A program made the translations under genes and the position numbers. From Lachnospiraceae bacterium (GTDB lineage: Bacteria; Bacillota; Clostridia; Lachnospirales; Lachnospiraceae), in the NCBI GenBank assembly GCA_017472325.1, contig JAFUQM010000028.1, positions 1-37,478 on the forward strand: 37,478 nt of DNA, given 5' to 3'. Below are positions 1-8,024 of this stretch, piece after piece; position 1 is the first letter of the stretch, and each line of letters opens with the position of its first letter. The notes beneath the pieces were generated by a model, which saw only the letters and a list, made by a program, of their open reading frames with translations, searched no databases and was not told the DNA's origin.

Positions 1-228
1 GGGCGGGAATGCTCGCCCGTACTTGACATGCCTGCTAAGAGCTGTTATACATAAAGCAAGGGCTGAAAGCTCACACTGAGAGCCTTCAGCCCAATCATTA
101 TCATAGAAGATTAGTATTTACAGACTTTTCTTCACAGTCTCAAAAAATAGATACAGCATTAGAACAGTTTATTGCAAAATAAATCGTGTACAAGATAGCT
201 TTCAACATTTATTGAAACTTGTAATATA

Positions 229-266
229 GAAGTGAATGCCGCCGATTCCTCTGCGGCATTCACTTC
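229..266. terminator. Strong hairpin downstream of guaA
   Basis: A perfect 14-bp stem (GAAGTGAATGCCGC with GCGGCATTCACTTC) closes a 10-base loop about 110 bases past the guaA stop. It is a candidate transcription end for the minus-strand guaA. Neither side has a clear T-tract, so intrinsic termination is uncertain. Confidence 0.45.
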
Positions 267-285
267 ATACATATTCAACTCATTC

Positions 286-332
286 TGATAACACATTGAT
301 AACACATTTTTGCAACCAATTTGCAACCACGC
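286..332. repeat. Two pairs of 11-bp phased direct repeats
   Basis: TGATAACACAT occurs twice in tandem (286-296, 297-307). Three bases later TGCAACCA occurs twice with the same 11-base step (311 and 322). One-turn spacing suggests a protein bound along one face of the helix, as at recombinase arm sites or regulator arrays. The array lies 45-90 bases past the guaA stop codon. Confidence 0.55.
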
Positions 333-376
333 CTCCCAAAAATCCAGTGTTTTCGGGCATTTCCAGCGTTTTTCTC

Positions 377-1669
377 CTATTCAAACTCTATCGTCGCAAC
401 AGGTTTTTTCGTGATTTCGTACACAACTCTGTTGATACTAGGAACTTCTGCAGTAATTCTATCTGCGATTTTTTCTAAGAGTTCATAATCAATTCTTTCG
501 ATAGAAGCTGTCATGGCATCAATTGTGTTGACTGCACGGATAACGCACATATAGCCCATGCTTCTTGCATTGTCTCTGACACCAACTGCTTTGAAATCAG
601 GCACTACAGTAAAATACTGCCATACTGTTTTGTCCAAACCAGCGTTTGCAAATTCTTCACGAAGTATTGCATCGGATTCACGAAGTGCTTCTAAGCGATC
701 ACGTGTAATTGCACCGAGACAACGAACACCAAGTCCTGGTCCTGGGAATGGCTGACGATATACCATCTCTGCTGGTAAACCAAGTTCAATACCGCACGCA
801 CGCACTTCATCTTTGAAAAGCTGTGCCAAAGGCTCAACAAGTTCAAACTGTAAGTCCTCTGGAAGTCCTCCTACATTGTGGTGAGATTTTACACATTTTG
901 CTGTCTTTGTACCGCTTTCGATGATGTCTGGATAAATGGTTCCCTGTCCTAAGAAATCAATTCCCTCCAGTTTTCTAGCCTCTTCCTCAAATACACGGAT
1001 AAACTCACCACCGATAATTTTTCTCTTTTCTTCTGGATCTGCAACATTTTCAAGTTTTCCTAAGAAACGATCCGTGGCATCTACGTAAACAAGATTTGCA
1101 TCAAGTTTGTTTCTAAAGACCTCTACTACTCCCTCAGACTCATTTTTTCTCATAAGACCATGATTTACATGTACACATACGAGCTGTTTTCCAATTGCCT
1201 TAATCAACAATGCTGCTACTACGGATGAGTCAACACCACCTGATAAAGCAAGGAGTACTTTTCTATCGCCAACCTGACGACGCACAAGTTCTACCTGATC
1301 TTCTATGAAATTCTTCATATTCCAGTTAGCCTCTGCTTTACATTCATCAAATACAAATGCTTTTATCTGCTCATCTGTTGGAAGTGCATCATACTGTTTA
1401 TCACATTTTGCTGTTGGATGGTCTATAGAAATCACTGGCAGACCACATGCATAAATCTCTGGTAAAACGTCAACAGGCGCACCATCTACGACTCTGTTCT
1501 CACCGCCGTTTAACACAATACCTTTTACGTTATTAAGTTTAGCAAGTTCTTCTGCTGTAATGTCATGTGGATGAATCTCGCTGTAAACGCCCATGTCACG
1601 AATCTGACGAGCAAGTACGGTATTTTCTGTGCTACCAAGATCAAGAATTACAATCATGTCCTGTTTCAT
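377..1669 (-). CDS. guaA: GMP synthase, glutaminase domain truncated
   Basis: This enzyme converts XMP to GMP with ATP in purine synthesis. The ATP-pyrophosphatase P-loop SGGVDSS is at residues 143-149, followed by GQGTIYPDIIESG, the FPGPGLGVR segment and the usual C-terminal dimerisation domain ending KKPVATIEFE. At 430 residues it is about 80-90 shorter than the usual 510-525. The loss is all in the N-terminal glutamine amidotransferase domain: the nucleophile strand PVLGICYG is replaced by PVISIDHP (Cys to Asp), and the region with the catalytic His-Glu pair is gone. The reading frame is intact, so this is not a simple frameshift. The synthetase half looks functional and probably uses free ammonia or a partner glutaminase. 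Start: ATG 1669 behind AGAGGAG. Confidence 0.9.
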   Translation of the reverse strand: MKQDMIVILDLGSTENTVLARQIRDMGVYSEIHPHDITAEELAKLNNVKGIVLNGGENRVVDGAPVDVLPEIYACGLPVISIDHPTAKCDKQYDALPTDEQIKAFVFDECKAEANWNMKNFIEDQVELVRRQVGDRKVLLALSGGVDSSVVAALLIKAIGKQLVCVHVNHGLMRKNESEGVVEVFRNKLDANLVYVDATDRFLGKLENVADPEEKRKIIGGEFIRVFEEEARKLEGIDFLGQGTIYPDIIESGTKTAKCVKSHHNVGGLPEDLQFELVEPLAQLFKDEVRACGIELGLPAEMVYRQPFPGPGLGVRCLGAITRDRLEALRESDAILREEFANAGLDKTVWQYFTVVPDFKAVGVRDNARSMGYMCVIRAVNTIDAMTASIERIDYELLEKIADRITAEVPSINRVVYEITKKPVATIEFE

Positions 1670-1737
1670 CGCTATATTCTCCTCTTATCATTAATTATTT
1701 TTTATTGTCGCAAAATATTTCGTTACTATTTTATAAT

Positions 1738-1784
1738 AAAAATTGGTGCATGGAAAGAGTTTTTTTTCACACACCAAAATTTTT
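1738..1784 (-). terminator. Terminator-like hairpin between herA-like gene and guaA
   Basis: On the minus strand, an imperfect stem (TTTTGGTG with CACCAATTTTT) begins right after the HerA-like stop codon and runs into a T-rich tail. It probably ends that transcript. An AT-rich block directly after it (TATAAAAT on the minus strand) is a plausible place for the guaA promoter. I see no purine riboswitch in the short guaA leader. Confidence 0.4.
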
Positions 1785-3397
1785 TATTTTAATTTGAATA
1801 AAGTACTTAAAATTCCTCTACCAAGAGAAGCACCTACATTACCGCCAAGTTTCTTGCCAAAACTGCCACCAATGGACTTACCAAGCTGATTTCCTATTTC
1901 TCTACCGATAGTGCCTCCTGCGCTGCTTGCGACTTTGCGAACTGCACTTTGTACTTCTTTATTTCTGGCTGCCTGCTTTTTCTCTTCCGCCTTTTTGGCA
2001 GCGGCTTCTTCCTTTTCCTTCTGTTTTGCCAACGCTGCTTCCTGTTTCTGGCGGAATTTTTCTGCCTCTGCTGCTACTTTCTCTTCCTCTTCTGCCTTCT
2101 CCTCTGCCGCCACTTTTTCTGTCAGCAATTCATACGCTGACTCACGGTCTACAACCTGTGTATATTTTGTATAAAGCAGATTTCCTGTAATCTGATTTTT
2201 TCTTGTCTCATCATCTAACGCACCCATCAAGCTCTGTGGTGGCAAGATACTACATCTTTTTACAATGGTTGGAATTCCTTCTTCATCAAGCACAGAAACA
2301 AGGGCTTCACCAATTCCAAGCTGAGACAACACGTCATATGTATCAAATTCCGGATTCTCACGGAAAGATTGTGCTGCTGCCTTAGCGCCTTTTTGTTCTG
2401 CTGGTGTATATGCGCGCAGTGCATGCTGCACCTTATTGCCAAGCTGTCCAAGTACGCCATCTGGAATATCTTTTGGATTCTGTGTGATAAAATAAATACC
2501 TACACCTTTGGATCGTATAAGTTTTACAACCTGTTCAATCTTCTCAAGCAATGTCTTGGATGCAGAATCAAACAAAAGGTGTGCCTCATCAAAGAAAAAT
2601 ACCATCTTTGGTTTTGCCATATCACCTGCTTCTGGCAATGTTTCAAATAATTCAGACATCATCCATAACATAAAAGTGGAATACATAGTTGGACTATTGA
2701 TTAATTTCTGACAATCTAGCACTTGAATCGCACCTTTGCCATTGCAGTCCGTACACATCCAATCTGCGATATTCAGTGCAGGTTCAGCAAAAAATTGTTC
2801 TCCACCTTCTGCTTCTAATGCAACAATCGCACGTGTAATTGCACCAAGACTTTGTTTGGACATATTACCGTACTGCATTGAAAATTCTTTTGCATTTTCT
2901 GCAACATACTGTACAAGAGAACGAAGGTCCTTTGTATCAAGAAGAAGTAATCCCTCGTCATCTGCTATTTTAAATATAATAGTTAAAATATCTGTCTGAA
3001 TCTCGTTCAAATCCATAATTCTGCTAAGAAGAAGTGGACCCATCTCTGAAATCGTAGTACGAAGTGGCATGCCTTTTTCCCCATAAACATCCCAATATGT
3101 TGTTGGGTAAGCATGATAGTGAAAGCCATGTTCCACAAGTCCCATAGCATCGATTCGTTTCTGTAGACTTTCACTCGCCACGCCCGGTTTACACATGCCT
3201 GCCAAATCACCTTTTACATCAGCAAGAAATACTGGAACGCCACAATCACTAAAGGATTCTGCAAGTACTTTTAAGGTAACGGTCTTGCCCGTACCGGTTG
3301 CACCAGCAATCATACCGTGGCGGTTTGCCATCTTTGGGTAAATATATACTTTTTCATCTCCGGACTGACCTATCCAGATTTTATTATCTTGGTACAT
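1784..3397 (-). CDS. HerA-like/DUF853 P-loop ATPase
   Basis: This is a cytoplasmic ATPase of the HerA-helicase-like DUF853 group (E. coli YjgR type). Walker A GATGTGKT is at residues 32-39 and Walker B is VFFFDEAHLLFD. An Ala/Glu/Lys-rich coiled coil spans roughly residues 420-490. It is followed by a glycine-rich tail (GNQLGKSIGGSFGKKLGG) ending LGRGILSTLF, which is typical of the family. Length 537 residues is normal. I chose ATG 3397 because GGAG sits about 8 bases upstream; an in-frame ATG at 3427 lacks a site. The cellular role is unproven; DNA pumping or remodelling is inferred from the fold. No NurA-like nuclease is adjacent. Confidence 0.85.
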   Translation of the reverse strand: MYQDNKIWIGQSGDEKVYIYPKMANRHGMIAGATGTGKTVTLKVLAESFSDCGVPVFLADVKGDLAGMCKPGVASESLQKRIDAMGLVEHGFHYHAYPTTYWDVYGEKGMPLRTTISEMGPLLLSRIMDLNEIQTDILTIIFKIADDEGLLLLDTKDLRSLVQYVAENAKEFSMQYGNMSKQSLGAITRAIVALEAEGGEQFFAEPALNIADWMCTDCNGKGAIQVLDCQKLINSPTMYSTFMLWMMSELFETLPEAGDMAKPKMVFFFDEAHLLFDSASKTLLEKIEQVVKLIRSKGVGIYFITQNPKDIPDGVLGQLGNKVQHALRAYTPAEQKGAKAAAQSFRENPEFDTYDVLSQLGIGEALVSVLDEEGIPTIVKRCSILPPQSLMGALDDETRKNQITGNLLYTKYTQVVDRESAYELLTEKVAAEEKAEEEEKVAAEAEKFRQKQEAALAKQKEKEEAAAKKAEEKKQAARNKEVQSAVRKVASSAGGTIGREIGNQLGKSIGGSFGKKLGGNVGASLGRGILSTLFKLK

Positions 3398-3562
3398 GGT
3401 AGGACTCCTTTTTTCATTATATTTCATCGAATGATTTACTCGTTAATCCTCGTTTTCACATAAAAAACAAAAGTAACACATTCAATATAAATAATTTAGC
3501 ATGGAATGATTGGGATGGCAAGGGTTGCCGTGCTACACATAAATGTCTCCCTTTTTCTTACT

Positions 3563-4288
3563 TTATCGAAATGCCTTCAAATATTCTTCCACAGAACGTG
3601 TCATTTCACGCGAAAAATTCGAGTTATATTTGCGAGCACAAAATGCCTGGCTCCATTCTTCAAATGTGCGATTTGTCAGTTCTTTATCAAACATTGTCCG
3701 CAATTCTTCTCCATTTCTGCGACAATATGTATTTTCCTGCACAATATCCTCTAAACGGCAGCGCTTTGGCTTTGTCCGATCAATTTGTTGTTTGGTTGGA
3801 TAGCCGAATACAAGCATCGCTGCTGGAAATACGTATTCTGGGAGCTGCAACAGCTCACGATGTAGTTCACAATTTTCCATAATATCACCAATATAGCAGG
3901 ATCCTATCCCAAGACTCTGTGCTGCCACAACGGCATTCTGTGCTGCAATGACAGTGTCAGTTACCGCTAACATCAAATCACCGCAGCCAGGATGACGTGG
4001 CTTTGCACCACCTTCGATAAACGCATCATACCATTTCTGATAATCCGCACAAAATACTAATACCATAGCTGCTTTTGCAATAAATGGCTGGTTATCACAA
4101 CTAACTGCTAATTTTTCCTTTAACATTTGATCTGTAATATCCAATATCGTATACATCTGTTGATTGCCAGCAGTAGGTGCTTCCATTGCAGCCTGTAAAA
4201 TCTGTCTCTTATCTTCTGCTAAAATTGGCTTTTCTTCAAATACACGCACAGATTTTCTATCATATAAAGACTTAATAATTTCGTTCAT
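3563..4288 (-). CDS. Nitroreductase family flavoprotein
   Basis: An FMN-dependent oxidoreductase of the nitroreductase superfamily, 241 residues. The N-terminal RKSVRVF (residues 11-17) is the classic phosphate-binding start for FMN, and EAPTAGNQQMYTI matches the second FMN loop. AAQSLGIGSCYIGDI is the conserved helix-strand of the family. The C-terminal tail (residues 200-241, basic and aromatic) is as in many clostridial homologues. Its substrate cannot be told from sequence. It is divergent from the CofE-like gene, with a strong promoter at 4347-4375 and the start behind GGGGGG. Confidence 0.85.
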   Translation of the reverse strand: MNEIIKSLYDRKSVRVFEEKPILAEDKRQILQAAMEAPTAGNQQMYTILDITDQMLKEKLAVSCDNQPFIAKAAMVLVFCADYQKWYDAFIEGGAKPRHPGCGDLMLAVTDTVIAAQNAVVAAQSLGIGSCYIGDIMENCELHRELLQLPEYVFPAAMLVFGYPTKQQIDRTKPKRCRLEDIVQENTYCRRNGEELRTMFDKELTNRTFEEWSQAFCARKYNSNFSREMTRSVEEYLKAFR

Positions 4289-4346
4289 AATGACCCCCCA
4301 TCACTAGATTTTCGCTTGACACTCAAAGCAATTTTTAGATACATCA

Positions 4347-4375
4347 ATTATACAATGTGTATTCCAAATTCACAA
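4347..4375 (-). promoter_or_regulatory. Sigma-A promoter of the nitroreductase gene
   Basis: On the minus strand, TTGTGA (4375-4370), a 17-base spacer and a perfect TATAAT (4352-4347) lie about 60 bases before the start codon. The -35 box lies within TATTGTGAAT, which also occurs upstream of the divergent CofE-like gene. Confidence 0.65.
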
Positions 4376-4464
4376 TACAGTTTACATAATTATACACATA
4401 TATATAAACTCAATTCTTTCCATATAATATCATCATATAAATTTGCAGAAATTTATGATTTTTC

Positions 4465-4493
4465 TTGCATGCTTGCATAGTTCCCTGTATAAT
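4465..4493 (+). promoter_or_regulatory. Sigma-A promoter of the CofE-like gene
   Basis: TTGCAT (4465-4470), a 17-base spacer and a perfect TATAAT (4488-4493) give a strong promoter with a leader of about 80 bases. A weaker second -10, TATACT, at 4553-4558 lies close to the ribosome binding site and may be a secondary start. GTGAATACAAATCAC, downstream of the first promoter, is a small inverted repeat that could be an operator. Confidence 0.6.
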
Positions 4494-4580
4494 ATTCATG
4501 TATTTTTTCGATATTGTGAATACAAATCACTTTTATCGAATTAGAAATACACTATACTCAAAGTAAAGAAGGTTTATTAA

Positions 4581-5774
4581 ATGGAAAGAAGAGTCGGTAC
4601 AGTTTCAAGAGGAATCCGTTGTCCTATCATCCGTGAAGGTGATAATTTAGTAGATATCACAGTTACAAGTGTGTTAGAAGCAGCGGAAAGCGAAGGGTTT
4701 GCATTAAGAGACCGTGACGTTATTGCTTTGACAGAGTCTATCGTTGCAAGAGCTCAAGGTAACTACGCAACCATTCAGGACATTGCAGAAGATGTAAAAA
4801 CAAAACTTGGCGGCGGCACAATCGGTATTATTTTCCCAATTTTATCCCGTAACCGTTTTGCAATCTGCTTAAAAGGTATTGCAATGGGTGCTAAAAAAGT
4901 TGTATTAATGTTAAGCTATCCAAGCGACGAGGTGGGAAATGCTCTTTTAACATATGATCAGCTTGATGATGCGGGCATCAATCCCTACAGCGATGTATTA
5001 ACTTTAGAAAAATATCGTGAACTGTTCGGTGAAAATAAACATGAATTTACTGGCGTTGATTATGTGCAGTACTATTCTGACATTATCACAGAAGCTGGTG
5101 CAGAAGTAGAAATTATCTTTGCTAATCAGGCAAAGACAATCTTAAATTACACAGATTGTGTTGTGAACTGTGATATCCACACTCGAGTAAGAACAAAACG
5201 GATTTTAAAAGAAGGCGGCGCGAAAGCAGTGTTAGGTCTTGATGACATCTTAACAGCATCTGTAAATGGAAGCGGCTATAACACAAAATACGGTTTACTT
5301 GGCTCCAACAAATCCACAGAAGATAAGATTAAATTATTCCCAAGAGAATGTCAGGATCTTGTAGAAGATATTCAGTCTGAAATCCTCAAGGCTACAGGCA
5401 AACATGTCGAAGTCATGGTTTATGGTGACGGTGCTTTCAAGGATCCTCAAGGTAAGATTTGGGAATTAGCTGACCCAGTTGTTTCTCCTGCATTTACAAG
5501 CGGACTCGTTGGAACTCCTAACGAACTGAAATTAAAATATCTTGCCGATAATGATTTCAGCAATTTAAGTGGTGCAGAATTAAAAGAAGCTATTGAAAAG
5601 AGCATCAAAGAAAAAGATGCAAACCTCGTTGGTAACATGGCTTCCCAAGGAACAACACCAAGACAGTTAACAGACTTAATTGGTTCCTTATGCGATTTGA
5701 CAAGTGGTTCTGGTGACAAAGGAACACCTATTATCCTTGTACAGGGTTATTTCGACAACCTTGCCGACGCATAA
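4581..5774 (+). CDS. CofE-like F420-0:gamma-glutamyl ligase family protein
   Basis: A 397-residue protein of the coenzyme F420-0:L-glutamate ligase (CofE) family. The N-terminal part (RGIRCPIIREGDNLVDI, then RDRDVIALTESIVARAQG) matches the GTP/metal-binding start of CofE. The C-terminal 150 residues are longer than in archaeal CofE, which is around 250. True CofE adds gamma-linked glutamate to F420-0, but no F420 genes (cofC, cofD, fbiC) are seen here, and Lachnospiraceae are not known as F420 producers. A different gamma-glutamyl or amide ligation is therefore likely; this is inference. It is a single-gene unit with its own promoter. Start: ATG 4581 behind AAAGAAGG. Confidence 0.75.
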   Translation: MERRVGTVSRGIRCPIIREGDNLVDITVTSVLEAAESEGFALRDRDVIALTESIVARAQGNYATIQDIAEDVKTKLGGGTIGIIFPILSRNRFAICLKGIAMGAKKVVLMLSYPSDEVGNALLTYDQLDDAGINPYSDVLTLEKYRELFGENKHEFTGVDYVQYYSDIITEAGAEVEIIFANQAKTILNYTDCVVNCDIHTRVRTKRILKEGGAKAVLGLDDILTASVNGSGYNTKYGLLGSNKSTEDKIKLFPRECQDLVEDIQSEILKATGKHVEVMVYGDGAFKDPQGKIWELADPVVSPAFTSGLVGTPNELKLKYLADNDFSNLSGAELKEAIEKSIKEKDANLVGNMASQGTTPRQLTDLIGSLCDLTSGSGDKGTPIILVQGYFDNLADA

Positions 5775-6306
5775 GTCATATAATACGAATTTTTAAGATA
5801 AGACTGTTGCAAAATAATAAGCATCTTCACGGTGTATAATAATACTTTCTTATCTGTTGTTACCGGCTATATGCAATATATCTTTGTTTTTATTTTTTCA
5901 AAGAGACTCGACAGAAAAATGTAAGTATTTCTATGTACCTGATTTTGATGGTCTTTATTACAACCGTCTCGCGAAACTCGTCTTACAGAAAATAGCAGCA
6001 TATGTATAGGCGCGACTTTTAACCGTTTTGTGCGTTTTCTTAATGAAGCACAGAGACATCAAGTTCTGCCCGGAACACCTAGAGGCAAAGCCTCTTTTGT
6101 GAAGGACAGAACAATCAAAGATGTCGAATGCTTCATTTAGAAAACGCCAAATAAAGGTTATCGGAGCGCCATACATATGCTGCTATTTTCTGTAAAACTC
6201 AAACAGTGCTTCGACGGTTGCACACAATCAAAAAAGGGTTCCTTGTTTACATGCTTCGGCAAATATAGTAAGATATACCTAACATAAGTTGAAATGGGGG
6301 ATTTCT
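5775..6306. other. Gene-free stretch between CofE-like gene and diguanylate cyclase
   Basis: This 532-base gap has no credible coding sequence. It contains an imperfect repeat (AGATAAGA near 5797 with TCTTATCT near 5850), a lone copy of CTGTTGCAAAATA at 5804-5816 that matches the end of the insertion sequence at the right edge of the window, and the long fold-back element at 5940-6229. A weak promoter for the diguanylate cyclase may lie near 6245-6275. Confidence 0.6.
5940..6229. repeat. 290-bp fold-back repeat, long copy
   Basis: Almost the whole element folds into one hairpin. The ends pair CAACCGTC with GACGGTTG. Next ACAGAAAATAGCAGCATATG pairs with CATATGCTGCTATTTTCTGT. Then GGCGC pairs with GCGCC, TAACC with GGTTA, GCGTTTTCT with AGAAAACGC, and TGAAGCA with TGCTTCA. 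GACATC pairs with GATGTC, and AGAGGC with GCCTCT at the tip. A shorter inverted relative is at 24245-24388, sharing about 60 bases at one end and 50 at the other. No coding content was found. It resembles a MITE or a large structured repeat. Confidence 0.8.
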
Positions 6307-7950
6307 TTGAAGACTCTTTTAGATAAAATTTACATATTATTTTTAGCAGCATTTACAATATTGTTTCTATGGATATTGTTTGGTTTTCGCATTGACATCA
6401 ACAGCAGAGAACACTTAGAGGGATTTACAACAATATCTGATTATGATGTTGTAACTATAGAAGATTCCACTGCACCAAAAGGTATCCTACAAACATTTAC
6501 TTTTACGCACAATCCTGAAAACTCCACATTTGGACATCTCATTTTCTATTCGATTCACCAGGAAATTGTTGTATATCTAGATGGAACGCAGATTTATTCC
6601 ATGAATGCCAATAAGCGTAATTCCTTCGGGGATACCCCAGGACGTGTTTGGAATATCATCCAACTAAATGAATCTGATATTGGCAAAGAGATTCGGATTG
6701 ACTTAATTCCTGTATATGATTCTGCGGTGGATTCTCGTCCTATCATTTACTATGGTAATCAATATGATATTATAACAACAATTATAACACGTGATTTCCC
6801 TGCACTTTTTATCAGTGCAATATCTATTCTTGCAGGTATTTTTTATATTGCATTTACTTTATATGCTTATAAATATGGAAGTGCAGACAACACACTAATC
6901 GTATTAGGTGCATTTGCGATTCTCATTGGTATATGGAAAATGTCAGATATGGATATTTTTCCATTGATACTAAATAACAATCTGGCATCCGCGTATCTTC
7001 CATATTTTGCACTACTATTAGCATGTATACCATGCACACTTTTTATCCGGGGACTGCATTCTACCAAAAAACATTGGATATGGTATATTCCCTGCTTAAT
7101 CAGTTATACAAGTATGTTTATAGAAATTATCTTACAGATACTCCACATTGCAGATTTTAGAGAAACGTTGGTTTTAACACATCTCTCTATTCTCTCAATG
7201 ATGCTCCTTGTCATTGCTATGATGGTATACGAAATTCGTAAATGTGGATTTACCAAACATTTCAAAATGAATTTTATCTGCCTTTGCGGATGTATGGTAG
7301 CCTTGTTAATAGATTTGATTATTTACTATGCCCTAAAGGCACAAGCCACCTTACTATGCGGCATATTGGCATTTATTATCTATGTTTTTATTCTTGGATT
7401 TAGTAGTATTCGGGAACTCCGTAAATTAATTGTAATCGGACAGGAAGCACGAAGATATGAGCAGATGGCATATCACGATAAGCTGACTGGACTTTTCAAC
7501 AGAACTGCATATGCTGAGTTTATTAGTGGGGAAGATTTTTCCCCTGAACATATGCTTGTCGCGATGTTTGACTTAAATAATCTCAAAAAATGCAATGATG
7601 TTTATGGTCATGACCAGGGTGATATTTATATTACCACTTGTGCCAGACTAATTTCCGATTGTTTCTCAGATATCGGTAATTGTTATCGTCTTGGTGGAGA
7701 TGAATTTTGCGTGCTGATGAAAGATGTTTCTCTGGAAACCTGCAGAAGCAGACTCACCACACTAAACGAAAGAGTAAACAAAGAAAATGCGAAAAAGCTA
7801 ATTGCTATCACTATGCAGGTGGCGCATGGGTATGTGTTATACGATAAACGTATTGACTATGATATTTTGGATACAGTTCGTCGCGCAGATAAGATGATGT
7901 ACAAGGAAAAATACTCCATGAAGCAAGGAACAAAAGTTTCTGCACAATAA
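6307..7950 (+). CDS. Membrane diguanylate cyclase, 7TM sensor plus GGDEF
   Basis: It makes the second messenger c-di-GMP. Residues 6-28 form one membrane helix. About 130 extracytoplasmic residues follow with a jelly-roll-like pattern (FYSIHQEIVVYLDGTQIYS), then seven predicted helices (about 165-375), as in 7TMR-DISM sensors. The cyclase domain starts at AYHDKLTGLFNRTAY, with an intact GGDEF at 463-467. The RxxD inhibitory site normally found upstream is absent, so product inhibition by that route is unlikely. I prefer TTG 6307, which has TGGGGGA about 6 bases upstream, over the in-frame TTG 6289, which has no site. It stands alone and converges with the C39 gene. Confidence 0.85.
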   Translation: MKTLLDKIYILFLAAFTILFLWILFGFRIDINSREHLEGFTTISDYDVVTIEDSTAPKGILQTFTFTHNPENSTFGHLIFYSIHQEIVVYLDGTQIYSMNANKRNSFGDTPGRVWNIIQLNESDIGKEIRIDLIPVYDSAVDSRPIIYYGNQYDIITTIITRDFPALFISAISILAGIFYIAFTLYAYKYGSADNTLIVLGAFAILIGIWKMSDMDIFPLILNNNLASAYLPYFALLLACIPCTLFIRGLHSTKKHWIWYIPCLISYTSMFIEIILQILHIADFRETLVLTHLSILSMMLLVIAMMVYEIRKCGFTKHFKMNFICLCGCMVALLIDLIIYYALKAQATLLCGILAFIIYVFILGFSSIRELRKLIVIGQEARRYEQMAYHDKLTGLFNRTAYAEFISGEDFSPEHMLVAMFDLNNLKKCNDVYGHDQGDIYITTCARLISDCFSDIGNCYRLGGDEFCVLMKDVSLETCRSRLTTLNERVNKENAKKLIAITMQVAHGYVLYDKRIDYDILDTVRRADKMMYKEKYSMKQGTKVSAQ

Positions 7951-7976
7951 GAAATGAATGATAGCATAAAAGGCGA

Positions 7977-8024
7977 CAGCCCCTAAGCCAACTAACCTTT
8001 TGCGCAAGGCACTGGCTTTAGGGC
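7977..8024. terminator. Convergent terminator-like hairpin
   Basis: CCCCTAAGCCA pairs with TGGCTTTAGGG (one mismatch) between the converging diguanylate cyclase and C39 genes. One arm encodes the last codons of the C39 gene. It could serve both directions, but there is no clear T-tract. Confidence 0.4.

Larger units (their letters stand above)
1..376. other. Intergenic end next to guaA
   Basis: No convincing gene is visible in this stretch. It holds a hairpin at about 60-92 (GGGCTGAA pairing with TTCAGCCC), a strong hairpin at 229-266, and two pairs of 11-bp phased direct repeats at 286-332. A short open frame reading out of the left half to a stop near position 180 has no start in the window and resembles nothing I recognise. 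The 3' end of guaA is a known integration site for mobile elements in Firmicutes, so this end could be an element boundary, but no integrase is in the window. Confidence 0.5.

Noticed and set aside
39..182. Short open frame reading through the left end to a stop near 180
   Set aside because: No start or ribosome site in the window, crosses a hairpin, and the peptide resembles nothing known to me.
1670..1737. Possible purine riboswitch before guaA
   Set aside because: The leader is too short and AT-rich, and I could not find the conserved aptamer stems.
1911..2190. Hydrophobic open frames antisense to the HerA-like C-terminus
   Set aside because: They arise opposite the Ala/Glu/Lys-rich coiled coil and lack initiation signals.
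5958..6176. Small open frame inside the fold-back element
   Set aside because: It follows the palindrome and has no ribosome site; structure explains the sequence better than coding.
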